Source: Trinickia dinghuensis (GTDB lineage: Bacteria > Pseudomonadota > Gammaproteobacteria > Burkholderiales > Burkholderiaceae). Taken from it: 64,000 bases of DNA. Both the position numbers and the translations under genes were made by a program. Shown piece by piece: positions 20,728 to 30,071 of the stretch; within the stretch, counting starts at the first letter, position 1, and each line of letters starts with the position of its first letter. The notes below the pieces were generated by a model that ran no database searches, was not told where the DNA came from, and was given only the letters and a program-made list of their open reading frames with translations. The DNA lies in contig NZ_QRGA01000025.1 of NCBI RefSeq assembly GCF_003367175.1, positions 1 to 64,000 of the forward strand. Reading direction: 5' to 3'.

Positions 20728-20786
20728 TTTTCAACCCGATTTCGAACGAGTCGGTTCGACGATGTCATGTGATCTGCCCCTGGTTA

Positions 20787-20800
20787 TGAAAGCGCTTTCA
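20787..20800. promoter_or_regulatory. LacI-type operator, copy 3
   Basis: TGAAAGCGCTTTCA, perfect copy, between the end of the lacI-type gene and the operon. Spacing to copy 2 is 73 bp, about seven turns. Confidence 0.82.
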
Positions 20801-20835
20801 AACATTGCGGAAGGATTGCTTGTGGGACCAACCCG

Positions 20836-21885
20836 CTATGTGACCGGAACAGGGGAGCGGCTAGGCAAGCGAGGCGCGCTGACGGTTTCGCGCTCGATCA
20901 GATCCAACGAGACCGGCGTCAGCGTGACGGGCTCCTTGCGGATCAGTCGCACGATGGCGGCGGCGGCTTGACGTCCAAGCTCGTAGATCGGTTGGCGAAT
21001 CGTGGTCAGCGGAGGCGTGCTGTATTGAGAAGTCGGGACATCGTCGAAACCAACCAGCGAAACGTCTTCGGGGACACGGAGCCCGTGACGGTAAAGCGTA
21101 AGCCGTGCGCCATAGGCGGTTTGGTCGTTCGCGCAAAATATCGCCGTGAACGCTGCCTTGCGAGCCAGCAAACGGGCCATAGCATCAACGCCGCCGGCCT
21201 CGAGAAAATCGCCCTGCTCGATCCGTTGCGAGCTGAAGCGGATTCCCGCTTCCTCGAGGGCTAGGCGGTAGCCCAGCAGCCGCTGAACCGCGTCGATATG
21301 CGTTGTCGGGCCCGCGATGAAAGCGATTTTTCGGTGCCCCTGGGCAATCAAGTACCGCGTCATGTCGCGCGCGCCTTGAACATTGTCGATCGGCAAACCC
21401 GCTAGACCAGGCACATTGTTCAACGAACGGCCGAGGACGACGATCGGCGTCTGACGGGCAAAGCTCGCAAGGCTGGCTTCGTCGAGTTGTCCGTGCAACA
21501 CGATGATGCCGTCGACGCGCCGCGCGATGAATTGCTCGATGCGCGATTTCTCCTCCGCGACGTTCCAGCGGCAGCTCATGAAAAACGGCGTCAGCCCCGG
21601 CTCGTGAAGCGAGTCCTCGATCCCGCGCAGCCATTCGGCATAAAACGGGCTGGCGACCGTTTGCGTCAGCACGCCTACCGTTTCCGTCTTGCCGCTGGCG
21701 AGGCTGCGCGCCAAGACGTTCGGCCGATAATTGAATTTCTCGATCACCGCCTCGACGGCTTGCTGCTTCGCCCTCGACACCTTTGCGGTACCGTTCAGAA
21801 TGCGCGATACCGTGCTCGACGAAACCCCAGCCGCTTTCGCGATCTCGTCGAGCGTAACGGCGGGCGGGGTGAGGGATTCGTTCAT
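20836..21885 (-). CDS. LacI-family transcriptional repressor
   Basis: A 349-residue regulator with an N-terminal helix-turn-helix (VTLDEIAKAAGVSSSTVSRIL) and hinge (YRPNVLARSLASGKT), then a periplasmic-binding-like sensor domain (VGFDDVPTSQYSTPPLTTIRQP). ATG 21885 gives the usual LacI N-terminus; an ATG at 21921 would put the operator inside the coding region. It has a palindrome 22 bp before its start and three more before the downstream operon, so it probably represses both. The inducer is unknown; a beta-glucoside is the natural guess. Confidence 0.93.
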   Translation of the reverse strand: MNESLTPPAVTLDEIAKAAGVSSSTVSRILNGTAKVSRAKQQAVEAVIEKFNYRPNVLARSLASGKTETVGVLTQTVASPFYAEWLRGIEDSLHEPGLTPFFMSCRWNVAEEKSRIEQFIARRVDGIIVLHGQLDEASLASFARQTPIVVLGRSLNNVPGLAGLPIDNVQGARDMTRYLIAQGHRKIAFIAGPTTHIDAVQRLLGYRLALEEAGIRFSSQRIEQGDFLEAGGVDAMARLLARKAAFTAIFCANDQTAYGARLTLYRHGLRVPEDVSLVGFDDVPTSQYSTPPLTTIRQPIYELGRQAAAAIVRLIRKEPVTLTPVSLDLIERETVSAPRLPSRSPVPVT

Positions 21886-21906
21886 GAGCCGAGAGGTTAA
21901 AGAGTA

Positions 21907-21920
21907 TGAAAGCGCTTTCA
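21907..21920. promoter_or_regulatory. LacI-type operator, copy 4, between regulator and lipoprotein genes
   Basis: TGAAAGCGCTTTCA, perfect copy, in the 180-bp divergent region. It suits autoregulation of the lacI-type gene and could also affect the lipoprotein gene read the other way. Confidence 0.85.
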
Positions 21921-22065
21921 AAGTCGGGAAAACCCTCAGCGTCCCGCCTTTCGTCCATCTCAGGAAATCTCAAGTTGTTGTCATACGGGCCGTTAACCAC
22001 CGTCGTCGGCGCCAAAAGCGGCTGACGGGGCCGATAACAAACGAGACTAAAAAAAGGACGATAAA

Positions 22066-24039
22066 TTGAAAACGATTTGTAATTCCGGGGTTCTCAAGCT
22101 GACTTTGTGCGCGTCTCTGGTCGGCGCGCTCGCAGCGTGCGGCGGCGGTGGAGGTTCGACGTCGGCTGCATCCGGATCGTCGACCCCGTCGACGGTCAAT
22201 GCTTCTTCGATGACGGGCACGGTCGCCGTCGGGAACGCCCTCATCGGCTCGACGGTCACGGTCATGGATTCGACCGGCAAGACGGTCACTGCGACGAGCG
22301 ATTCGAATGGTGCTTACACCATTGCGCTGGCAGGGCTGACGCCGCCGCTGCTCATTACGGCGGTCGATGCCAGCGGTGCGAATTCCACGCTCTATTCTCT
22401 CGTCGCCAGCACGACGACGAGCGGCGCGACGTCGATCACGGCAAACGTGACGCCGCTCACGACCGCCGTTGCCGCCGAATTGACCAATAGCGGCAATCCG
22501 GGCGATCTGGCTTCGACCTCGGCATTGAGCTCGGTTTCGCCGGCGGCTGTGACTGCCGCCGTGACACAGATCAATACAGCGCTCGCGCCGATTCTCGCCA
22601 AGAACGGCCTGTCTGCTGTGACGTTCGATCCGATCGGTGGGGCATTCACGCCGAATCAGACCGGTGCCGACGCGGTAATCGATTCCATCGTGGTGGCGCC
22701 GTCTGCGACCGGCACCGGGCTGCAACTGTCGAGCCTCGCCGATTCCACCACGGCTATCCAGCTCAAGAACAATGGCGGCAACTTCCCGACGCTGCAGCCG
22801 CCCGCGCAGTCGGCCAATTATCTAGCCGCGCTCGTGCAGTCGCTGGGCCAGTGCGTCGCGGGCACCACCGCATCGTGCACGAGCGCCATCGATCCGAACT
22901 ACCTGAACGACGGCTACATGACGATGCAGGCCCGTCATGGCGGACTGTTTGCCAGCGGTTCGAAGCTGATCGGCGCCAAGACGATCGCATTTCTGCCCGC
23001 AAGCACTTTCTCGGCGATCACCAATGCGGGTGCGCTCGTGTATTTCTTGTACGTGAGCGCCAACGGTACGCCCAATTTCGCAAGCGAGTTCGTGCAGCAA
23101 CTGCCGAACGGCACGTGGGACATCATCGGCAATCAGGAGCAATACGACGTTTATATCGCGTCGTTCCTCGCGCGGAAGCAGTTCACCGATGCGGCCGACG
23201 CCAACAACGGCCGCCTCGAGTCGGGGATCGATATCCAGATTCCGCAAGCGGTCAATGTGCACGGCACGTGGACTTCCGTCGGTTCTGCGCTCGTCCAGGG
23301 CCCCGGGATCAACGGTAACGGTCTCTACATGCTCAACACGGCGCAGGGCCTCGGCAACGCGAACTTCGGCCTCACGATTCCGTCAGTTGCGTTGACCTCG
23401 CCGTGGACCGGTTGCGGAACCTGCGCGCAGTCGAATGGCACGAGTTCTTCGTACAAGTGGGACTGGGTGTCGCTGTCCGGCGGGACCAGCTCGTTCTCAC
23501 CGAACGGCCTGGCCGACTACACGCCGCAGCCGATCAGCGTCGCCTCGTTGCCGCAGCATGCTATCTACACGGTGACGTTGTTCGGCACCACGGGCATCCA
23601 GATCGGCCAGCCGCTTCAGGTGATGAACATCGCCCCGAACGTTGCCGCCGCGGCTGCCGCTATCGTGCCGTGGCAGACGCTCGGCAGCGACGTCATCGCC
23701 AACTTCCTCGCACCGAACGGGTCCGAGGCCACGGCCGCACAGTCCACCGTGCCGCTGGACTGGACGGCGCCATCGCTGATGGCGAGCTCGGCCAAGCCGA
23801 ACTTCGGCGTGTCGATCGGTGCGGTGACCGCGGCGACCCAGACTTCGCCGCAAGAGGCGTACTACAGCAACGACTACGTCACGGTTCCGGCCTCGGCCGG
23901 CACGGATGCGTTCGCCGAGACGTTCAACTCGGGACGCAGTGCGACCACGGAAGGACTGAGCGCGGAAGTTTCGCGTTACGTGAAGCTTGGCTGGCAAGCC
24001 GACGGCGTGTATTACAGCAATATCTGGGTGTACAACTGA
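22066..24039 (+). CDS. unrecognised lipoprotein, 657 residues
   Basis: The start is TTG with AGGA 7 bases upstream. A lipobox LAAC puts the lipid on Cys25, followed by GGGGGS and a Ser/Thr-rich linker. Residues of about 45-105 resemble a carboxypeptidase-regulatory-like or Ig-like beta domain (GTVAVGNALIGSTVTVMDSTGK). The rest, ~500 residues, is beta-rich with Cys pairs (QCVAGTTASC, CGTC) and I do not recognise it. Base composition matches the neighbours. It is divergent from the lacI-type gene and shares its operator region, so it may belong to the glycoside system as an outer-membrane binding or hydrolytic component. That link is inference only. Confidence 0.85.
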   Translation: MKTICNSGVLKLTLCASLVGALAACGGGGGSTSAASGSSTPSTVNASSMTGTVAVGNALIGSTVTVMDSTGKTVTATSDSNGAYTIALAGLTPPLLITAVDASGANSTLYSLVASTTTSGATSITANVTPLTTAVAAELTNSGNPGDLASTSALSSVSPAAVTAAVTQINTALAPILAKNGLSAVTFDPIGGAFTPNQTGADAVIDSIVVAPSATGTGLQLSSLADSTTAIQLKNNGGNFPTLQPPAQSANYLAALVQSLGQCVAGTTASCTSAIDPNYLNDGYMTMQARHGGLFASGSKLIGAKTIAFLPASTFSAITNAGALVYFLYVSANGTPNFASEFVQQLPNGTWDIIGNQEQYDVYIASFLARKQFTDAADANNGRLESGIDIQIPQAVNVHGTWTSVGSALVQGPGINGNGLYMLNTAQGLGNANFGLTIPSVALTSPWTGCGTCAQSNGTSSSYKWDWVSLSGGTSSFSPNGLADYTPQPISVASLPQHAIYTVTLFGTTGIQIGQPLQVMNIAPNVAAAAAAIVPWQTLGSDVIANFLAPNGSEATAAQSTVPLDWTAPSLMASSAKPNFGVSIGAVTAATQTSPQEAYYSNDYVTVPASAGTDAFAETFNSGRSATTEGLSAEVSRYVKLGWQADGVYYSNIWVYN

Positions 24040-24125
24040 TGGGCCGGCGCGCCGGCGACTGCGAGCATGTTCAGTCGCCGGCGGCGCTCGATCCGCCCAC
24101 GCGCTGAAATAGGGCATCGGGTCCC

Positions 24126-24162
24126 GGTGTGCACAACGTGTGCACCGGCCTTTTATTTTCGT
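24126..24162 (+). terminator. terminator of the lipoprotein gene
   Basis: GGTGTGCAC, loop AAC, GTGTGCACC (9-bp stem with two G-T pairs), then CTTTTATTTTCGTTTTT, about 87 bp after the stop. Confidence 0.65.
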
Positions 24163-24192
24163 TTTTGTTGTCGCGGATCAATCTTTGCCCGG

Positions 24193-24223
24193 AAAGAAAA
24201 AAACCCGGCCGAAGCCGGGTTTT
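24193..24223 (-). terminator. rho-independent terminator of the cold-shock gene
   Basis: On the minus strand AAACCCGGC, loop TTCG, GCCGGGTTTTTTTC, 26 bp after the csp stop. The arms would also work weakly on the plus strand. Confidence 0.88.
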
Positions 24224-24248
24224 CATGGGCGCTGCAGTCGAACCAGAC

Positions 24249-24455
24249 TTAAGCTGCGTTCTGGATATTCGACGCTTGCTTGCCCTTCGGTCCTTGCACG
24301 ACCTCGAAGCTAACCTTCTGACCTTCCTTGAGCGTTTTGAAACCGTTCATTTGGATGGCCGAGAAGTGCGCAAACAGATCCTCGCCGCCTTCATCGGGCG
24401 TGATGAATCCGAAGCCTTTCGCGTCATTGAACCATTTGACCGTACCAGTTGCCAT
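24249..24455 (-). CDS. cold-shock domain protein, CspA family
   Basis: A 68-residue single cold-shock domain, full family length. RNA-binding motifs KGFGFI and DLFAHFS are present. Such proteins melt RNA structure as chaperones. The ribosome site GGGGAAG lies before ATG. The 587-bp gap upstream leaves room for the long 5' leader usual in csp mRNAs, but I could not outline its fold. Confidence 0.95.
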   Translation of the reverse strand: MATGTVKWFNDAKGFGFITPDEGGEDLFAHFSAIQMNGFKTLKEGQKVSFEVVQGPKGKQASNIQNAA

Positions 24456-25042
24456 ACCAACTTCCCCTGTAACTCATGTCCCACGAGCATGCTCGAAAAG
24501 CTCGACAGCCGTTTTCATGCAGCCGCCCCCTCCGCACTAGCTCACCTCGGCATATTTTTTTCGTACTTCCACTTCTTGCGGCTAGCTGAAAAAAAGTGCC
24601 AGCTTGATTGTTGGATCTCTTTAAGCAGGTGTCAAGTGAATTTTGAGATGTTTTCTGGAGCGTTGCATCGAGCTGGCGCATTCAGGGTTTCTCCCGCTTT
24701 TCTTTTGTGCGGTGGCGCAAGCGAGGGGGCTTGAAAAGTCGCATAATCGACTCAGATAGGCTCGGCGTGGCTACGCGCTGCGACGTGTCTCCCGCTCTGA
24801 AGCGGTGCCGGGTGCGTCGGCACGCTATGTGCGATACTCGAAGCGGCCGTGATCCTCGGCCGCGCGAGAGCGAGGCGGCGAGGCACGGCGAGGGCGCGAT
24901 GCTTGCACGATGCGGGAAGTCCGCGGTGGTCAAGCGTGCGAGAGTGCGCGGGTTGCCGCTCGGCGGCAGCCCGGTCCACCAACTAGGTCGGTCGGGTTTT
25001 CGCTCAGATTGCGGGCTCGTCCGAGTTGTTTAGAATGGGTGT
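24456..25042. other. divergent intergenic region between csp and clpS
   Basis: This 587-bp region holds the promoter and leader of the cold-shock gene and, at its right end, the clpS promoter. No coding frame is convincing. Several short open frames here are Arg-rich and look like GC-driven artefacts. Confidence 0.45.
25009..25036 (+). promoter_or_regulatory. sigma-70-type promoter abutting clpS
   Basis: TTGCGG, 16 bases, TAGAAT. The -10 ends only 6 bases before the clpS ATG, so transcription would begin at or next to the A of ATG. Confidence 0.5.
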
Positions 25043-25357
25043 ATGGCGATTATCCCGGACAAGCAGGATGGCACCGTACTGGAGCGGCAGGAAAAAGCAC
25101 TGAAACCGCCGTCCATGTATAAGGTTGTCTTGCTGAATGATGATTTCACGCCAATGGAATTTGTCGTGATGATCGTGCAGGAATATTTCAATAAAGATAG
25201 AGAGACCGCTACGCAGATCATGCTGAAGGTGCATCGCGAAGGGCGGGGGGTATGTGGGGTCTATACGCGGGATATCGCGGCGACCAAGGTCGAGCAAGTT
25301 GTTACACACGCACGGCAGGCAGGGCATCCGCTGCAATGCGTGATGGAGGAAGCATGA
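25043..25357 (+). CDS. clpS: ATP-dependent Clp protease adaptor ClpS
   Basis: A 104-residue adaptor that hands N-degron substrates to ClpA. It has the family core [19 protein letters not shown] and the substrate-pocket residues in that Asn-Asp-Asp region, ending [10 protein letters not shown]. The N-terminal extension before residue 25 is normal for ClpS, supporting ATG 25043. No Shine-Dalgarno is visible. The stop overlaps the clpA start by 4 bases. Confidence 0.95.
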   Translation: MAIIPDKQDGTVLERQEKALKPPSMYKVVLLNDDFTPMEFVVMIVQEYFNKDRETATQIMLKVHREGRGVCGVYTRDIAATKVEQVVTHARQAGHPLQCVMEEA

Positions 25358-27651
25358 TTGCCCAGGAACTGGAAGTCAGCCTGCACATGGCGTTCATGGA
25401 AGCGCGTCAGGCGCGGCATGAGTTCATCACGGTCGAACATCTTTTGCTGGCGTTGCTGGACAACCCGACAGCCGCCGAGGTGTTGCGAGCGTGCGCGGCG
25501 AACATCGAGGATTTGCGCCAGAACCTGCGCAACTTCATACATGACAATACGCCTACGGTGCCCGGCACCGACGACGTCGATACGCAGCCTACGCTCGGCT
25601 TTCAGCGCGTGATTCAGCGCGCGATCATGCACGTGCAGTCCACGTCGAACGGCAAGAAGGAAGTCACGGGCGCGAACGTGCTCGTCGCGATCTTCGGCGA
25701 AAAGGATTCGCACGCCGTGTACTACCTGCAACAGCAGGGCGTGACGCGGCTGGACGTCGTGAATTTCATCTCGCACGGCATCGCGAAGACGAGCAGCAGC
25801 GACGCGGCCAAGGCCGGCGATACGAATGCGGAAGCGGAAGACGCCGCCTCGCAAAAGGAAACGCCGCTCGCGCAGTTCACTCAGAACCTGAACCAGATGG
25901 CCAAGGACGGCCGCATCGACCCGCTGATCGGGCGCGAGGCGGAGGTCGAGCGCGTCGTCCAGGTGCTGTGCCGCCGGCGCAAGAACAATCCTCTGCTCGT
26001 CGGCGAGGCCGGCGTCGGCAAGACCGCCATCGCCGAAGGGCTCGCGTGGCGCATTACGCGCGGCGAAGTGCCCGACATCCTCGCCGATGCGCAGGTCTAC
26101 TCGCTCGATATGGGCGCGCTGCTCGCCGGCACGAAGTACCGGGGCGATTTCGAACAGCGCCTGAAGACCGTGCTCAAGGAGCTCAAGGAGCGCCCGCACG
26201 CGATTCTGTTCATCGACGAAATCCATACGCTGATCGGCGCGGGCGCCGCGTCGGGCGGTACGCTCGACGCCTCGAACCTGCTGAAGCCGGCGCTCTCCTC
26301 GGGTACGCTCAAGTGCATCGGCGCCACGACGTTCACCGAATATCGCGGCATCTTCGAGAAGGACGCGGCCCTGTCGCGGCGCTTCCAGAAGATCGACGTG
26401 ACCGAGCCGACCGTCGAGCAGACGGTAGCGATTCTGCGCGGCCTGAAGTCGCGCTTCGAGGAGCATCACGGCGTCAAATATTCGTCCGGCGCGCTTTCGG
26501 CGGCGGCGGAACTGTCGGCACGCTTCATCACCGACCGTCATCTGCCCGACAAGGCCATCGACGTGATCGACGAAGCCGGCGCGGCGCAGCGGATTTTGCC
26601 GAAGTCGAAGCAAAAGAAGACGATCGGCAAGGGCGAGATCGAGGAGATCATCTCCAAGATCGCGCGTGTGCCGGCGCAAAGCGTGTCGCAGGACGATCGC
26701 AGCAAGCTGCAAACGCTCGACCGCGATCTGAAGGCCGTCGTGTTCGGCCAGGATCCGGCGATCGACGCACTCTCGGCGGCGATCAAGATGGCGCGGGCGG
26801 GCCTCGGCAAGACGGACAAGCCGATCGGCGCGTTCCTGTTCTCGGGCCCGACGGGCGTCGGCAAGACCGAAGTCGCTCGGCAGCTCGCGTTCACGCTCGG
26901 CATCGAGTTGATCCGCTTCGACATGTCGGAGTACATGGAACGGCACGCGGTCAGCCGTCTGATCGGCGCGCCGCCGGGATACGTCGGGTTCGATCAAGGC
27001 GGGCTCCTGACGGAAGCCGTCACGAAGAAGCCGCACTGCGTGCTGCTGCTCGACGAAATCGAAAAAGCGCATCCGGACATCTTCAACGTGCTGCTGCAGG
27101 TCATGGACCACGGCACGCTGACCGATAACAACGGGCGCAAGGCCGATTTCCGCAACGTCATCATCATCATGACGACGAACGCGGGGGCGGAATCGATGCA
27201 GAAGGGCTCGATCGGCTTTACGTCGCGCCGCGAAACGGGCGACGAAATGGCCGACATCAAGCGGATGTTCACGCCCGAATTCCGCAACCGGCTCGACTCG
27301 GTCATCAGCTTCCGCTCGCTCGATGAAGAAATCATCATGCGCGTGGTCGACAAATTCCTCATGCAGCTCGAGGATCAGTTGCACGAGAAGAAGGTCGATG
27401 CGCTCTTCACCGATGCGCTGCGCAAGCACCTGGCGAAGCACGGTTTCGATCCGTTGATGGGCGCGCGGCCGATGCAGCGCCTGATTCAGGACACGATCCG
27501 CCGCGCGCTGGCCGACGAACTGCTGTTCGGCAAGCTCATGAGCGGTGGCCGCGTCACGGTCGATGTCGACGAAAGCGACAAGGTGCAGCTCACGTTCGAC
27601 GAAAACGCCGCGCCGCGCAATCCGAATCCGGAGACGGTGGAAGTCGAGTAA
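25354..27651 (+). CDS. clpA: ATP-dependent Clp protease ATP-binding subunit ClpA
   Basis: A 765-residue AAA+ unfoldase that feeds ClpP. The N domain covers about residues 1-145; D1 has Walker A GEAGVGKT at 217-224 and Walker B LFIDE near 285; D2 has GPTGVGKT near 500 and LLLDE near 568. A loop GSIGFT near 618 is in the place of the ClpP-docking IGL/IGF motif. The ATG overlaps the clpS stop, so the pair is translationally coupled. Confidence 0.96.
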   Translation: MIAQELEVSLHMAFMEARQARHEFITVEHLLLALLDNPTAAEVLRACAANIEDLRQNLRNFIHDNTPTVPGTDDVDTQPTLGFQRVIQRAIMHVQSTSNGKKEVTGANVLVAIFGEKDSHAVYYLQQQGVTRLDVVNFISHGIAKTSSSDAAKAGDTNAEAEDAASQKETPLAQFTQNLNQMAKDGRIDPLIGREAEVERVVQVLCRRRKNNPLLVGEAGVGKTAIAEGLAWRITRGEVPDILADAQVYSLDMGALLAGTKYRGDFEQRLKTVLKELKERPHAILFIDEIHTLIGAGAASGGTLDASNLLKPALSSGTLKCIGATTFTEYRGIFEKDAALSRRFQKIDVTEPTVEQTVAILRGLKSRFEEHHGVKYSSGALSAAAELSARFITDRHLPDKAIDVIDEAGAAQRILPKSKQKKTIGKGEIEEIISKIARVPAQSVSQDDRSKLQTLDRDLKAVVFGQDPAIDALSAAIKMARAGLGKTDKPIGAFLFSGPTGVGKTEVARQLAFTLGIELIRFDMSEYMERHAVSRLIGAPPGYVGFDQGGLLTEAVTKKPHCVLLLDEIEKAHPDIFNVLLQVMDHGTLTDNNGRKADFRNVIIIMTTNAGAESMQKGSIGFTSRRETGDEMADIKRMFTPEFRNRLDSVISFRSLDEEIIMRVVDKFLMQLEDQLHEKKVDALFTDALRKHLAKHGFDPLMGARPMQRLIQDTIRRALADELLFGKLMSGGRVTVDVDESDKVQLTFDENAAPRNPNPETVEVE

Positions 27652-27690
27652 CGGCTAGGGCAGGCGGACCTGGGTTCGCCAGCGAAAAAA

Positions 27691-27725
27691 ACGGCGCTTC
27701 GTGGTTCGAAGCGCCGTTTTTGTTT
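27691..27725 (+). terminator. bidirectional terminator after clpA
   Basis: ACGGCGCTTCG, loop TGGT, a pairing arm TCGAAGCGCCGT, then TTTTTG. A run of A before the left arm gives a T-run on the other strand, so it can also serve dut. Confidence 0.88.
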
Positions 27726-27732
27726 GTGCGTG

Positions 27733-27764
27733 CGACAAGATAGACAGGCCTGTCTATCTTGTCG
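27733..27764. repeat. perfect 32-bp palindrome between clpA and dut
   Basis: CGACAAGATAGACAGG is followed by its exact reverse complement with no loop. It lies between convergent genes, 8 bp beyond the terminator, with no T-run on either side. Confidence 0.85.
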
Positions 27765-27807
27765 GGACGAGACGGCTCGGCTGTTCGCGACGAATCGGCG
27801 ATTCGAT

Positions 27808-28254
27808 TCAGTGCTTGCCCGTGCTGCCGAAGCCCCCCTCGCCGCGCTCGCTCGGTGCAAAATCGTCGACGATGTTGAACTGGGCTTGCACGACGGGAAC
27901 GATCACGAGCTGTGCCAGACGTTCCATTGGATTGAGCTTGAAGGTTGTCTGTCCGCGGTTCCACGTCGAAATCATCAACTCGCCCTGGTAGTCCGAATCG
28001 ATCAAGCCGACGAGGTTGCCGAGCACGATGCCGTGCTTATGGCCGAGGCCCGAGCGCGGCAAAATCAGCGCCGCGTAGCCCGGATCGCCGACATGGATCG
28101 CCAGGCCCGTCGGCACGAGCACCGTTTGCCCGGGTTCGAGCATCATCTGCGTATCGAGGCAAGCCCGCAGATCGAGGCCGGCGCTGCCCGGCGTCGCGTA
28201 GGCGGGAAGGTGTTCGCGCATGCGCGCGTCGAGGATCTTTACGTCGAGTTTCAT
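27808..28254 (-). CDS. dut: dUTP diphosphatase
   Basis: A 148-residue trimeric dUTPase that hydrolyses dUTP to dUMP. The five motifs are visible: [33 protein letters not shown] with the catalytic Asp, ERLAQLV and the C-terminal arm [10 protein letters not shown]. It is adjacent to coaBC, the order also seen in E. coli. Confidence 0.96.
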   Translation of the reverse strand: MKLDVKILDARMREHLPAYATPGSAGLDLRACLDTQMMLEPGQTVLVPTGLAIHVGDPGYAALILPRSGLGHKHGIVLGNLVGLIDSDYQGELMISTWNRGQTTFKLNPMERLAQLVIVPVVQAQFNIVDDFAPSERGEGGFGSTGKH

Positions 28255-28307
28255 AGGGTTCCGTAGGCGTAAGGCTGGTCAGACTGCGGATACGTCGGTT
28301 GTCGTTA

Positions 28308-29522
28308 TTACGAGATGAGGCTTGCGTCGGGTAGGCGCCGTGCGATCTCGGCGATCAGCTTGCCGGCCAGCTCGTCCTTGGTCGCGCGCGGCAGGCGCGT
28401 CGCACCCGATGCATCGAACAGGACGACTTCGTTTTCATCGCGTCCGAATGTGGCCGGGCCGAGATTGCCGATCAAAAGGGGAACGTTCTTCTTGATCCGC
28501 TTTTGCTCGCCGTTCGTTTCCAGATCGTCGCTCTCGGCCGCGAAGCCGACGCAATACGGAGCGTTGGGCAAGCGCGCCACGGTGGCGAGAATGTCGGGGT
28601 TTTCGATGAACGAGAAGGATGGGACGGCTTGCGCGGCCGTCTTCTTGATCTTGTGATCGCTGACTTGCGCCACGCGCCAGTCGGCCACGGCCGCGACCGA
28701 GATGAAGACGTCGTAATCCGCCACGGACTGCATGACGGCATCGTGCATCTGCTGCGCCGTCTCGACGTCCACGCGATCGACGCCCCAAGGCGTTGCCAGT
28801 GCAACCGGGCCGGCGATCAGGCGTACGTCGGCGCCCGCCTGCTGCGCGGCGCGCGCGAGCGCGAAGCCCATCTTGCCGCTCGAGCGGTTCGTGAGGCCTC
28901 GCACCGGATCGATCGGCTCGAACGTCGGCCCGGCCGTGACGAGCACGCGCCGGCCGGAAAGGACCTTCGGGCGGAAGAACGAAACAATCGCTTCGAACGC
29001 CGCTTCCGGCTCGATCATGCGGCCTTCGCCCACTTCGCCGCACGCTTGCGAGCCGGCGTCGGGGCCGAGGATGACGACACCGTCCGCGCGCAATTGCGCG
29101 ACGTTGCGCTGCGTGGCCGGGTTCGCCCACATCTGCCGATTCATCGCCGGTACGACGAGCAGCGGACACTCGCGCGCGAGACACATGATCGAGAGCAAAT
29201 CGTCGGCGCGGCCGTGTGCAAGCTTGGCCAGGAAATCCGCCGAAGCCGGTGCGACGACGATCGCATTAGCCGCACGCGAGAGGTCGATGTGCGGCATGTT
29301 GTTGTCGATGCGCGCGTCCCACTGGCTCGTGAAGACGGGATGGCCCGACAGCGCCTGCATGGTGACGGGCGTGATGAACTGCGCCGCGGCTTCGGTCATC
29401 GCCACTTGGACGGTCGCGCCCGCTTTGGTCATCAGCCGCGTGAGTTCGGCGATCTTGTAGCAGGCGACGCCGCCCGTCATGCCGAGCAGCAGATGCTTGC
29501 CTTCGAGTTCTGCGGTTGCCAA
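28308..29522 (-). CDS. coaBC: phosphopantothenoylcysteine decarboxylase / phosphopantothenate-cysteine ligase
   Basis: A 404-residue two-domain enzyme of coenzyme A synthesis. The N-terminal flavin decarboxylase half (about 1-190) has LLLGMTGGVACYK, the Met-Asn motif PAMNRQMW and ACGEVGEGRM. The C-terminal ligase half has VTAGPTFEPIDPVRGLTNRSSG and AAVADW. The start is TTG with GGAGG 5-6 bases before it. It sits 53 bp upstream of dut. Confidence 0.95.
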   Translation of the reverse strand: MATAELEGKHLLLGMTGGVACYKIAELTRLMTKAGATVQVAMTEAAAQFITPVTMQALSGHPVFTSQWDARIDNNMPHIDLSRAANAIVVAPASADFLAKLAHGRADDLLSIMCLARECPLLVVPAMNRQMWANPATQRNVAQLRADGVVILGPDAGSQACGEVGEGRMIEPEAAFEAIVSFFRPKVLSGRRVLVTAGPTFEPIDPVRGLTNRSSGKMGFALARAAQQAGADVRLIAGPVALATPWGVDRVDVETAQQMHDAVMQSVADYDVFISVAAVADWRVAQVSDHKIKKTAAQAVPSFSFIENPDILATVARLPNAPYCVGFAAESDDLETNGEQKRIKKNVPLLIGNLGPATFGRDENEVVLFDASGATRLPRATKDELAGKLIAEIARRLPDASLIS

Positions 29523-29564
29523 CGTTGCCTCCGAATGCGCTAGTGCGGGCGCAGCGGCTAAAGC

Positions 29565-30071
29565 TCAGCGCGCGCCGCGTACGCGCCGCAGCTCGTCCAG
29601 CACGAGCAGCGCGGCGCCGAGAACGATCGCGCTATCCGCCAAGTTGAATGCGGGCCAGTGCCAGCCGCCCGCGTGGAAATCGAGAAAGTCGATCACGCGG
29701 CCATGCACGAGCCGATCGATGACGTTGCCGAGCGCCCCGCCCATGATCAGCGCGAGCGCCGCGCAAAACAGCTTCTGGTTGCCGTGCCGCTTGAGCAGAT
29801 AGACGATCACGCATGCCGCCGCCACGCCGAGCGCTGTGAATGCCCACCGCTGCCAGCCGCTCGCCGTCGAGAGGAAACTGAACGCCGCCCCGCGGTTGAA
29901 GATGAAAAAGAAGTTGAAGAACGAGGTCACCACGTAGGGTGTCGCGTAGGCGAACACCTTCGTGACGGCGATCTTCGTGAGCTGATCGAACAGAATCACG
30001 ATGAGCGAGATGCCGAGCCACGGGGCGAGCGAGGACGAACCGCTCGCCTGGATCGAACGCGATTTCGCCAT
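29565..30071 (-). CDS. lspA: lipoprotein signal peptidase
   Basis: A 168-residue inner-membrane aspartyl peptidase that trims prolipoproteins. There are four membrane helices. The two catalytic Asp lie in [15 protein letters not shown] and FNLADSAI. Its ATG shares a base with the ileS stop (TAATG), so the two are coupled, as in many proteobacteria. Confidence 0.96.
   Translation of the reverse strand: MAKSRSIQASGSSSLAPWLGISLIVILFDQLTKIAVTKVFAYATPYVVTSFFNFFFIFNRGAAFSFLSTASGWQRWAFTALGVAAACVIVYLLKRHGNQKLFCAALALIMGGALGNVIDRLVHGRVIDFLDFHAGGWHWPAFNLADSAIVLGAALLVLDELRRVRGAR

Noticed and set aside
24707-25033. 108-codon frame between csp and clpS
   Set aside because: Arg-rich composition, no ribosome site, and it runs into the clpS promoter; looks like a GC artefact.
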